From Streptomyces formicae (GTDB lineage Bacteria; Actinomycetota; Actinomycetes; Streptomycetales; Streptomycetaceae), in the NCBI RefSeq assembly GCF_022647665.1, contig NZ_CP071872.1:6138001-6202000 (forward strand): 64,000 nucleotides of DNA, written 5' to 3'. Below, in pieces: positions 26,755 to 34,436 of the stretch. The notes below the pieces were generated by a model. That model had not been told where the DNA came from, did not search any database, and saw only the letters and a program-made list of their open reading frames with translations. Position 1 is the stretch's first letter; each line of letters starts with the position of its first letter. The position numbers and the translations under genes were made by a program.

Positions 26755-27180
26755 ATGACGGACAGCATCTTCGCGACGAGCGTGTTCTTCCGGCTCGCGA
26801 TCGGCGGCAACGACCTGGGCGCCTTCCACACCTGCTCCGGCATGGGCGCCGAGGTCGAGATGGAGAGCTACGCCGAGGGCGGCAACAACGGCTTCACCTG
26901 GCAACTGCCCGGGCGGGTGACCTGGTCGAACATCACGCTCACCCGGCCGGTCACCGCCGACACGGCGAAGATCGGCCGCTGGCTCGACGAGACGCTGCGG
27001 CGCGTGGAACCAAAGGACGGCGAAATCGTGGCGCTGAAACCGGACCTGACCCGGATCATCAGCTGGCAGGTGTTCGGAATCGTCCCGGTGCGCTGGCAGG
27101 GGCCGTCCTTCGACCCGGCCACCTCGGAGGCCGCAGTGGAAACCCTGGAGATCGCCCACGAGGGACTACGCCCCTCCTGA
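26755..27180 (+). CDS. Second gp19-family tube protein (probable tube initiator)
   Basis: A 141-residue T4 gp19-family protein (FFRLAIGGNDLGAFHTCSGMG, ESYAEGGNNGFTWQLPGRVTW, ITLTRPVTADTAKIGRW). It is a paralogue of the main tube protein but diverged, and lies next to the LysM and spike genes as do Afp5/Pvc5, which form the tube layer joined to the spike. The ATG at 26755 is the only start before the conserved sequence; upstream frame is inside the previous gene. No strong ribosome binding site (GGACGC only). Confidence 0.88.
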   Translation: MTDSIFATSVFFRLAIGGNDLGAFHTCSGMGAEVEMESYAEGGNNGFTWQLPGRVTWSNITLTRPVTADTAKIGRWLDETLRRVEPKDGEIVALKPDLTRIISWQVFGIVPVRWQGPSFDPATSEAAVETLEIAHEGLRPS

Positions 27181-27240
27181 CACTCCCTCACCCCTCGCCC
27201 CCTCGCCCCTCACCCCCTCACTCCCTCCTCCTCGCCCGCC
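27181..27240. repeat. Pyrimidine-rich CCCCTCAC repeat tract
   Basis: About 60 bp made of C/T-rich units near CCCTCACCCCTCGCC, filling the gap after the second tube gene. The plus strand has very few purines here. Confidence 0.7.
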
Positions 27241-27268
27241 TGTTCGCCCTCGGAAAGGAAGTCCCGGC

Positions 27269-27991
27269 ATGTCCCCAGCGGTCCGCGCCAGTCGGGCCAG
27301 GGCCCAGCTGACCCTGAAGGAGCCCCCGGCCTCGGTCGGCGCGAAGCCCGGCGGGACGATCGCGCGGCTCGACCTCCAGTTCAACCCCTCCACCCTGGAG
27401 TTGCGCAAGACCACCGAGTGGCGGCGCTCCCCGTCCCGGATGGCGGGGCAGTCGGCGCTGCCCGAGTTCGTCGGCAGCGGCCCGCGGGAGCTGAGCCTCG
27501 AGGTGTTCCTGGACGCCACCGCCACCCACGACAACTCCGTGGAGCAGGCGGTGGAGAAGCTGATGAAGGCGTGCGTGCCGACCCCGGCCAGTCTGGGCCG
27601 CAAGAAGCCGGCCAGCCCGTGGGTGCGGTTCGAGTGGGGCACCGCGCGGACGACCTCGTTCGACGGCGTGCTCTCCAGCCTGTCGGTGTCGTACACGCTG
27701 TTCGACGTGGACGGCAAGCCGCTGCGGGCCACCTGCGCGCTGTCGATCGAGGAGGCGAGCGTCGACCCGCCGGGCCAGAACCCCACGTCCGGCGCGCGCA
27801 CCGCCCGCAGCACGCACACCGTGGTGGCGGGCGACAGCCTGGCCCTGCTGGCCTGGCGGGAATACGGCGACGCGACGGCCTGGCGGGTCATCGCGGAGGC
27901 GAACGACATCGACGACCCGATGGCGCTCGTGCCCGGCACCGACCTCGTGGTGCCGGGACTGAGCGACGCGGGCGCTGAGGAGGAGCAGTGA
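27269..27991 (+). CDS. cis7: CIS LysM-domain baseplate protein (Pvc7-type)
   Basis: A 240-residue protein: an N-terminal domain common to CIS/phage tail tube-associated proteins (LDLQFNPSTLELRKTTEW, ELSLEVFLDAT) and a C-terminal LysM domain (THTVVAGDSLALLAWREYGDATAWRVIAEAN split at GDSLALL). In Afp/PVC and phages this protein joins the tube to the spike and helps start the baseplate; here LysM is a protein-binding module and not necessarily a cell-wall hydrolase anchor. GGAAAGGA precedes the ATG. The stop overlaps the GTG of the spike gene. Confidence 0.92.
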   Translation: MSPAVRASRARAQLTLKEPPASVGAKPGGTIARLDLQFNPSTLELRKTTEWRRSPSRMAGQSALPEFVGSGPRELSLEVFLDATATHDNSVEQAVEKLMKACVPTPASLGRKKPASPWVRFEWGTARTTSFDGVLSSLSVSYTLFDVDGKPLRATCALSIEEASVDPPGQNPTSGARTARSTHTVVAGDSLALLAWREYGDATAWRVIAEANDIDDPMALVPGTDLVVPGLSDAGAEEEQ

Positions 27992-29814
27992 CCACAGCGG
28001 CGGCACGGGACGGCCGGTCGTTTGCGGCGGACCCCATCGTGGAGGCACCCGGCGAACTTCCGCCGACCTGGGCCGCCCAGCTGGTGAGCTGCATGGTCGA
28101 CGAGAACGTGGGCCTGCCGGACGCCGCGGTGCTCACCTTCCGCGACCCCGATCACGAGTTCCTGAAGAAGACCGGCATCACCATCGGCACGCCGCTCAAG
28201 ATCTCGGTGGTGACCGTCACCGGGCAGGCCCGCGAGCGGCTGTTCAACGGCGAGGTGACCGCGCTGGAGGTGGACCGGGACCGCACGGGCTCGTTCACGG
28301 TGGTGCGCGCCTACTCCAAGGCGCACCGCCTCCAGCGGGGCCGGAAGGTGGTGGCGTACCGGAACATGACGGCGTCGGCCATCGTCCGCAAGGTGGCCGC
28401 CGGGGCCGGGCTGGCCTGCGGAACCGTGCAGGCCGCGCCGGTCACCTACAAGCAGCTCTCGCAAGCCAACGTGTCCGACTGGGACTTCCTCCAGTTCCTG
28501 GCGGCCGAGAGCGGAGCGCATGTGCGCGTCGACGACAAGGGGCTGCTGCAGTTCACCAAGCCGAAGAAGGCGTCCGGCGCGCCTGCGCCGTCGACCTCGG
28601 CCGCCCGGAACCCGTTGGTGCTGGAGTACGGGCGGAACCTGCTGACGCTGCGGGCCTCCCTGTCGGCCGCGGACGGCGCGCAGCAGGTGGAGGTGCGCGG
28701 CTGGGACGTCACCACGAAGCGCCCGCTCGTGGCCCGGCAGCCGTCGGTGAACAGTGCCACGGTGGTGCCGGGCCTGAGCCCGGCCCTCGCCGCCCGGTTC
28801 GGCAAGTCGTCGAAGCTGACCGTCACCGACACCCCGTACCGCACCCAGGCCGAGACGACGGCGGTCGCGGACGCGATGGCCGGTCAGGTCAGCGCGGGCT
28901 TCGGGGAGCTGGAGGTGGTGGCCGAGGGCAACCCCCTGCTGCGGGCGGGCAAGCCCGTGGCGCTCGGCAACGTCGGGCATGCGTTCTCCGGCAAGTACAC
29001 GGCGACAGCGGTGCAGCACGTCCTCGAACCGCACGGCGGGTACCGGACGACGGTGCGGGTGAGCGCCAGCCCGGACCGCTCCCTGACCGGCCTGGTGACC
29101 GGCGCGAACGCGCCGTCCCGTGGCCCGCGCATGCCGGGACTGGCGATCGGCGTGGTGACGGACGTACGCGAGCCGGGCGGCGCCGAGAACGGCGCGGTGA
29201 AGCTGAAGTTCCCCTGGCTGGACGACACTTACACCACCGACTGGGTGCGCACCGTGCAGTGGGGCGGCAAGGGCGGCGGAGGGGTGGTGAGCCCCGAGGT
29301 CAACGACGAGGTCCTGGTCGGGTTCGAACAGGGTCTGCTGGACAGCCCGTACGTCATCGGGGGGCTCTACAACGGCGTCGACAAGCCGTCGCCGCACGAC
29401 GTTCCGCTGATCGACAAGACCACCGGGAAGGTCAACCGCCGCTCCATCGTGTCGCGTTCGGGGCACCGGGTGGAGCTGCTGGACGCGAGGGCTCCGGGCC
29501 CGTCGGGACTGCGGCTCGTGACCGGTGACGAGCGCCTCGAAGTGCTCCTCGACGACCGGCGGGACCGGATTGAGCTGACGGTGTACGCCGGGAAGGGCCG
29601 GCAGCCCCTCACCTCCGTCCTGCTCGACAAGAAGGGCATCACCCTGGACGCGGGACGGGGAAACGTGAGCGTGTCGGGCCGGAACGTGGACATCAACGGC
29701 AGGGTCGGGGTGAAGATCGGCGGCCGTTCGGTGAGCGTCACCGGCAGCTCGGGCGTCACCGTCGACGGCGGTCTGCTCGGCGTCCTCAAGGCCAAGCTCA
29801 TCCGGATCAACTGA
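27988..29814 (+). CDS. cis8: CIS spike protein, VgrG-like (Pvc8-type)
   Basis: A 608-residue gp27-gp5-like spike: an N-terminal tube-adaptor region, then an OB domain ending KLKFPWLDDTYTTDWVRTVQ (within about residues 392-415) and GVVSPEVNDEVLVGFEQG, then a beta-helical needle from about 500 with repeated GVTVDGG-like turns. It forms the trimeric tip base under the PAAR protein. GTG start overlaps cis7. The presence of sheath, DUF4255 cap and Pvc15 ATPase makes it part of a CIS and not of a type VI secretion system. Confidence 0.95.
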   Translation: MTTAAARDGRSFAADPIVEAPGELPPTWAAQLVSCMVDENVGLPDAAVLTFRDPDHEFLKKTGITIGTPLKISVVTVTGQARERLFNGEVTALEVDRDRTGSFTVVRAYSKAHRLQRGRKVVAYRNMTASAIVRKVAAGAGLACGTVQAAPVTYKQLSQANVSDWDFLQFLAAESGAHVRVDDKGLLQFTKPKKASGAPAPSTSAARNPLVLEYGRNLLTLRASLSAADGAQQVEVRGWDVTTKRPLVARQPSVNSATVVPGLSPALAARFGKSSKLTVTDTPYRTQAETTAVADAMAGQVSAGFGELEVVAEGNPLLRAGKPVALGNVGHAFSGKYTATAVQHVLEPHGGYRTTVRVSASPDRSLTGLVTGANAPSRGPRMPGLAIGVVTDVREPGGAENGAVKLKFPWLDDTYTTDWVRTVQWGGKGGGGVVSPEVNDEVLVGFEQGLLDSPYVIGGLYNGVDKPSPHDVPLIDKTTGKVNRRSIVSRSGHRVELLDARAPGPSGLRLVTGDERLEVLLDDRRDRIELTVYAGKGRQPLTSVLLDKKGITLDAGRGNVSVSGRNVDINGRVGVKIGGRSVSVTGSSGVTVDGGLLGVLKAKLIRIN

Positions 29815-29953
29815 CCTCTGCCCTCTGTCCCCTGCCCTCTGCCCCCTGCCCTCTGCCCCGTGACCCCTGACCCCTGACCCGTGCCCCCCTGACCCCTGTC
29901 GCCTGTCGCCTGTCGCCTGTCGCCTGTCGCCTGTCGCCTGTCGCCTGTCGCCA
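29815..29953. repeat. Heptamer repeat tract between spike and PAAR genes
   Basis: First a degenerate tract of CCCTGNC/CTCTGCC heptamers (29815-29898), then seven perfect head-to-tail copies of TCGCCTG (29899-29947) and a partial copy. The plus strand is almost purely pyrimidine plus G. The tract ends 21 bp before the PAAR start, just before its AAGGAG. Seven-base units shift frame, but the tract is outside the coding sequence. Confidence 0.92.
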
Positions 29954-29974
29954 CCGTTCTGCAAGGAGTACCGC

Positions 29975-30292
29975 ATGCCAGCCGCAGCCCGTACCGGTGA
30001 CCCCACCAACCACGGCGGTGTGATCGCCACCCCGCCGCCCGGCGCCGCCCAGGCGGTGGCACGTGTGCTGATCGGCGGCCGTCCCGCCGCCGTCGTGGGC
30101 AGCCTGCACACCTGCCCGCTGCCGCCGCACGCGGCGCTGGGACCGGCCAACGTGATCGTGCCCAACCCGGCCGCGCTCGCCGCGGGCCAGGTGCTCATCG
30201 GCGGGTTGCCGGCCGCGCGGGCGCGCGACCAGACCGCGTGCGGCGCGATGGTCCTGACCGGTGCCCCGAACGTCCTGATCGGCGGTGTGTGA
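29975..30292 (+). CDS. cis10: CIS PAAR-repeat spike tip protein (Pvc10-type)
   Basis: A 105-residue PAAR protein (MPAAARTGDPTNHGG, then two repeats with VLIGGRPAAVVGSLHTCPLP and VLIGGLPAARARDQTACG). The His and Cys residues around HTCP and TACG are the expected zinc ligands at the cone tip. It sharpens the spike and can carry cargo. AAGGAG is 5 bp upstream of the ATG. Its TGA shares one base with the next ATG. Confidence 0.93.
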   Translation: MPAAARTGDPTNHGGVIATPPPGAAQAVARVLIGGRPAAVVGSLHTCPLPPHAALGPANVIVPNPAALAAGQVLIGGLPAARARDQTACGAMVLTGAPNVLIGGV

Positions 30293-30714
30293 TGAGCGAG
30301 CGCTTCATCGGGCGGGGCTGGGCGTTCCCGCTGCGGGTCGGACCGACCGGCGGGATCGGCATGGTCGACCGGGAGCGGGAGATCGAGGAGGCGATCCGCC
30401 TGGTGCTCGGCACCGCGCCCGGCGAGCGGCCCATGCGCCCCGAGTTCGGCTGCGGCATCCACGACTACGTCTTCGCCCCCGGCAACGGCGCCACCGCCGG
30501 GCGCGTGGCGCAGCAGGTGCGCGAGGCCCTCGAGCGGTGGGAGCCGCGCATCGCGGTGGACGACGTGGTGGTCGCCTTCGACGCCGTCGAGGACGGCACC
30601 CTCTACATCGACGTGCACTACACCGTGCGTTCCACCAACGACCGGCGCAACCTGGTCTTTCCCTTCTACACGATCCCCTCCGACGAGGGGACCGAGGAAT
30701 TGGTCGCGGACTGA
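30292..30714 (+). CDS. cis9: CIS gp25-like baseplate wedge protein (Pvc9-type)
   Basis: A 140-residue GPW/gp25 family protein (FIGRGWAFPLRVGPTGGIGM, REIEEAIRLVLGTAPGERPMRP, FGCGIHDYVFAP). The REREIEEAIR...GERPMRPEFGCGI core is diagnostic. In contractile tails gp25 anchors the first sheath ring to the baseplate. ATG at 30292 overlaps the PAAR stop, and the stop overlaps the cis11 ATG, so the baseplate genes form a translationally coupled set. Confidence 0.94.
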   Translation: MSERFIGRGWAFPLRVGPTGGIGMVDREREIEEAIRLVLGTAPGERPMRPEFGCGIHDYVFAPGNGATAGRVAQQVREALERWEPRIAVDDVVVAFDAVEDGTLYIDVHYTVRSTNDRRNLVFPFYTIPSDEGTEELVAD

Positions 30715-32675
30715 TGGCCCTGCCCTCCCCCAACCTGGACGACCGGCGGTTCCAGCAACTCGTCGACGAGGCGAAGCGGTACGTGCAGCAGCGCGCCCCG
30801 GAGTGGACCGACCACAACGTCTCCGACCCGGGCGTCACCCTGATCGAGACGTTCGCCTACCTCGTGGACCAGCTGCTGTACCGGCTGAACCGGGTGCCGG
30901 ACAAGAACTACACGGCGTTCCTCGACCTGCTGGGCATCCGCCTGTTCCCGCCGGCCGCGGCCGGGGCCGAGGTCGACTTCTGGCTGTCGGCGCCGCAGCC
31001 CGACACGGTGGTGCTGCCCGCGGGCACCGAGGTCACCACCGCGCGCGGCGAGACCGAGGAAGCGGTGGTGTTCACGACCACGGCCGAACTGCACATCGTC
31101 CCCAGCGAGTTGACGCGTCTGGTGACAGCGCCCCGGACCGGTGAGCAGACCGACCGGACCCGGACCCTCGCCGAAGGCCGCGACGTTCCCTGCTTCCAGG
31201 CGGCACCGGAGCCGGGCGACGCGCTGCTGTTCGGTCTGCCGACGGCGGTGCCGCGCTGCGTGGTCGCGGTGCACCTGGACAGCCGCGTGGAGGGCATCGG
31301 CGTGGACCCGCGCCAGCCCCCGCTGGTATGGGAGGCGTGGGACGGCGGCGGCTGGCAGCTGTGCGAGACCGGTACGGACACCACCGGCGGACTGAACCGG
31401 CCCGGTGAGGTCATCGTGTACGTACCGGCCGGGCACACGGCGTCGGTGATCGGCGGGACACGGGCCGGCTGGCTGCGCTGCCGCGTCACCGAGGCCGAGC
31501 AGGGCCAGCCGTTCTACTCGGAGTCCCCGACGGTGCGCGAGGCGGCGGTGTTCACCGTGGGCGGCACCATGTCCGTCGAGCACGCCGAGACCGTGACCGA
31601 CGTGCCGCTCGGCACCGCGGAGGGGGTCGCGGGGCAGACGTTCCGGCTCGGCCGCCCTCCGGTCCTCCTCGACGGCGGGCCCCCGGTCGTGGAGGTGTCC
31701 GCGGCCGAGGGGTGGCAACGCTGGGAGGTGGTGGAGCACTTCGGCCGCTCCGGGCCCGCCGACCGCCACGTCCGCGTGGACGCCACCACCGGCGAGTTCA
31801 CCTTCCCCCCGGCGCTGCGCGAGCCGGACGGCACACTGCGGCAGTGCGGCGCCGTGCCGCCCAAGGGCGCCCAGGTGCGGGTGGCCCGCTATCGCACCGG
31901 GGGCGGCCCGGCGGGCAACGTCGCCCGCGGCGCGATCTCCGTGCTGCGCAGCTCCGTTCCGTACGTGGCGCGGGTCACCAACCGGGAGGCGGCGCGCGGC
32001 GGCGTCGCCGGTGAGACCGTCGCCAACGCCAGGCTGCGGGCGCCGGAGGCGCTGCGGATGCAGGAGCGCGCGGTGACCGCCGAGGACTACGAGATCATCA
32101 GCCGTCAGGCGGCGCCCTCGGTGCGCCGGGTTCGCTGTCTGCCCGCCGCGGACGGCGCGGGCGCGGTGCGGGTCCTGGTGGTGCCGGACGCGGTGGCCGA
32201 CGAGGGCGACGACCGGCTCCGCTTCGAGCAGCTGATCCCCTCGGACCAGGTGCTCGAAGCGATCACCGCGAGCCTCGACGAGCGACGCCTGATCGGCACC
32301 CGCCTCGTGGTGGAGCCGCCGGTCTACCAGGGCGTCACCGTGGTGGCCCGGCTCGCGGCGGCGCCGGGCGACACCGACCGGGTGCGCGATGCGGCGCTCG
32401 CCGCACTGTTCCGCCACCTCAACCCGCTGCACGGCGGTCCGGACGGCACCGGGTGGCCGTTCGGGCGGCCGGTGCAGTACGGCGAGGTGTTCGGCGTGCT
32501 GCAGCGCGCCACCGGGGACGCGCTGGTGGAGGAGGTCCGGCTGTTCGCCGCCGACCCGATCACCGGGCGGCGCGGCGCGCCGTCGGACCGTATCGACGTG
32601 GCCGCGGGCGCGCTGGTCTTCTCCTACCAGCACCAGGTGGTCGTCACGGCCGCCGAGCCGGAGGCACAGGGATGA
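30714..32675 (+). CDS. cis11: CIS baseplate J-like protein (Pvc11-type)
   Basis: A 653-residue baseplate wedge protein. The N-terminus (LDDRRFQQLVDEAKRYV, then EWTDHNVSDPGVTLIETFAYL) is the signature of the J-like wedge protein family in CIS and phage T4 gp6-like proteins; the C-terminus has RMQERAVTAEDYE, typical of baseplate J. ATG at 30714 overlaps the cis9 stop and is chosen over the longer upstream frame, which lies inside cis9. It ends with an ATGA overlap to cis12. Confidence 0.93.
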   Translation: MALPSPNLDDRRFQQLVDEAKRYVQQRAPEWTDHNVSDPGVTLIETFAYLVDQLLYRLNRVPDKNYTAFLDLLGIRLFPPAAAGAEVDFWLSAPQPDTVVLPAGTEVTTARGETEEAVVFTTTAELHIVPSELTRLVTAPRTGEQTDRTRTLAEGRDVPCFQAAPEPGDALLFGLPTAVPRCVVAVHLDSRVEGIGVDPRQPPLVWEAWDGGGWQLCETGTDTTGGLNRPGEVIVYVPAGHTASVIGGTRAGWLRCRVTEAEQGQPFYSESPTVREAAVFTVGGTMSVEHAETVTDVPLGTAEGVAGQTFRLGRPPVLLDGGPPVVEVSAAEGWQRWEVVEHFGRSGPADRHVRVDATTGEFTFPPALREPDGTLRQCGAVPPKGAQVRVARYRTGGGPAGNVARGAISVLRSSVPYVARVTNREAARGGVAGETVANARLRAPEALRMQERAVTAEDYEIISRQAAPSVRRVRCLPAADGAGAVRVLVVPDAVADEGDDRLRFEQLIPSDQVLEAITASLDERRLIGTRLVVEPPVYQGVTVVARLAAAPGDTDRVRDAALAALFRHLNPLHGGPDGTGWPFGRPVQYGEVFGVLQRATGDALVEEVRLFAADPITGRRGAPSDRIDVAAGALVFSYQHQVVVTAAEPEAQG

Positions 32676-33235
32676 GCCGCGCCGCAGTGCCCGGCCTTCC
32701 GAGCAGGTACCCGATCGGCGGGCAACTGCCCGCCCTGTACGCCGACGACGACTTCGCCCAGCGGTTCACCGCCGGTCTCGACACCGTCCTCGCCCCGGTG
32801 TTCGCGACCCTCGACAACCTGCCCGCCTACCTCGACCCCCGGGTGACTCCGGCCGACTTCCTGGCCTGGCTGGCGTCGTGGGTGGGCGCCGACGACGACC
32901 CCCAGTGGCCCGTGGAGCTGCGCCGTGAGGCGGTGGTCCGCGCGGTGGAGCTGCACCGGTGGCGCGGCACCAAGCGCGGCCTGGTCGAGTGCCTGCGGCT
33001 CGCGCTCGGTGTGCACGCCGAGGTGACAGGGGACGGCGGCGCGGCGTGGTCGAGCACCCCGGGTGCCGGCCTGCCGCCGGAGCCCGCCTCCGGGACCCTG
33101 GTCCGGGTGTGGCCGGGCCGCGAGGCGCGGGTGGACGCGGACCGGGTCCGCGAGATCGTCCGGGCCATGTCCCCGGTGCACACCGTCTGCCGGGTGGAGG
33201 TCCTGCCCGGCCCGCCCGCCGACGAAGGGAGGTGA
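32672..33235 (+). CDS. cis12: CIS tail protein I-type baseplate component (Pvc12-type)
   Basis: A 187-residue phage tail protein I/gp7-like wedge subunit with the recurring pattern ALYADDDFAQRF, FATLDNLPAYLDP, TPADFLAWLASWVG and RWRGTKRGLVECLRLALG. The partner of the J-like protein in the wedge. It overlaps cis11 by 4 bp. The Afp/PVC12 homologues are much longer; this short form is common in Streptomyces CIS clusters as recalled. No fibre gene follows, consistent with a particle that does not target outside cells by fibres. Confidence 0.88.
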   Translation: MSRAAVPGLPSRYPIGGQLPALYADDDFAQRFTAGLDTVLAPVFATLDNLPAYLDPRVTPADFLAWLASWVGADDDPQWPVELRREAVVRAVELHRWRGTKRGLVECLRLALGVHAEVTGDGGAAWSSTPGAGLPPEPASGTLVRVWPGREARVDADRVREIVRAMSPVHTVCRVEVLPGPPADEGR

Positions 33236-33239
33236 CGCC

Positions 33240-34283
33240 ATGCGCGCGTGTCCCGCGTGCGGGGCGTCCAACGGCTCCACGGACGACTTCTGCGGCAACT
33301 GCGGCGCGTATTTGGGCTGGTCGGACACCACGTCGCCCCCGAGCACGCCCTCGGAACCCCCGGCGCCGTCGGACGCCACCCCGGCGCCCCCGGCGCCATC
33401 GGACCCCGCCCCACCGGACGCCACCCCATCGCCTCCATCGCCTCCATCGCCTACATCGCCCCCATCACCTCCATCGCCCTCGGCGCCCACATCGCCCCCG
33501 GCGGACGTGCCCGCGCCCGTACGCCCCGCGAAGCCGGTGGCCCCGCGCCCTGTCGTACGCCCTTCCGCGGTGCCGGACGAAGCGGCGGGGGTGCCCTGCC
33601 CCGCCTGCGACACGCCCAACCTGCCGGACCGCCGCTTCTGCCGACGCTGCGCGGCTCCGCTGAACCCCGCCGCGAGGCCCGATCCGCTGCCGTGGTGGCG
33701 GACCGTGTGGCCGTTCCGCCGCGGGGTGCGGGCGAGTTCGGGCCGGGCGGTGCGGCTCCTGGTGATCCTGGCCGTGGTGGTGGCCCTGTGCGCGGGCGGC
33801 TTCCTGCTGCTGCCGGCAGGACGCGCCCTGTTCGAGGACACCCGGGACAAGCTGAGCAAGGCCAAGGCCGTGACCCCGGTGCAGATCGAGGCGAGCGCCG
33901 AGCTCCCCCGGCACCCGGCGGCCAACACCACGGACGGGCTGAGCAATCGCTACTGGGGCGCGCCCGGGCCCGGCGCTTCGGTGACCTACACCTTCCGCAA
34001 GCCGTTCCGGCTGGTCGACCTGATCATCACCAACGGCGCGTCCGCGTCCCCGGAGGACTACGCCCACCAGGCACGCGCACTCCAGGTGGACCTGGAAGTG
34101 ACGACGCCGGACGGCGAGAAGCACACCAAGAAGCTCGCCCTCAGCGACAAACCAGGCCCGCAGACGATCCCCACCAAGATCAGCGACGCGAAGACGGTAC
34201 GCCTGGTCCTGCGCTCGGCCACCGGCCTGACCCCGGGCCGCCATCTGGCCCTGGCGGAGGTGGAGTTCTTCCAGCGAAGCTGA
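33240..34283 (+). CDS. Zinc-ribbon, single-pass membrane protein with discoidin-like C-terminus
   Basis: A 347-residue protein that ends the CIS operon, four bases after cis12. Two zinc-ribbon-like CxxC pairs are separated by a Pro/Ser-rich tract: CPAC/CGNC at residues 4-21 and CPAC/CRRC at about 119-140. A hydrophobic helix follows (RLLVILAVVVALCAGGFLLL, about 173-195) and then a C-terminal beta domain with TTDGLSNRYWGAPG and VRLVLRSATGLTPGRHLALAEVEF, which resembles discoidin/NADase-type carbohydrate-binding folds. The zinc ribbons would be cytoplasmic and the beta domain external. It may link the particle to the membrane; that is inference from topology and position. Confidence 0.8.
   Translation: MRACPACGASNGSTDDFCGNCGAYLGWSDTTSPPSTPSEPPAPSDATPAPPAPSDPAPPDATPSPPSPPSPTSPPSPPSPSAPTSPPADVPAPVRPAKPVAPRPVVRPSAVPDEAAGVPCPACDTPNLPDRRFCRRCAAPLNPAARPDPLPWWRTVWPFRRGVRASSGRAVRLLVILAVVVALCAGGFLLLPAGRALFEDTRDKLSKAKAVTPVQIEASAELPRHPAANTTDGLSNRYWGAPGPGASVTYTFRKPFRLVDLIITNGASASPEDYAHQARALQVDLEVTTPDGEKHTKKLALSDKPGPQTIPTKISDAKTVRLVLRSATGLTPGRHLALAEVEFFQRS
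33426..33482. repeat. 9-bp CCATCGCCT repeat encoding Pro-Ser linker
   Basis: About six variable 9-bp units encode PSPPSPPSP-type linker inside the zinc-ribbon protein. Nine bases keep the frame. Confidence 0.75.
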
Positions 34284-34436
34284 CTCTGGAGCCCCTCGTC
34301 GAGCAGGTCCGACAGGCCCCACGGCACCGCCGCGCCGCAGGCAGACACGATCGGGTGGTGTGGATCGGTTCACGGCGCGTACATCTGTCCGGTCCTCCAC
34401 GCTGACCTGCCTGAACAGCGTCCGAAAGGGGCCGCG

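Noticed and set aside
29815..29953. CRISPR array
   Set aside because: Units are 7 bp without spacers; the 102-bp repeats at 24435 are coding and in frame.
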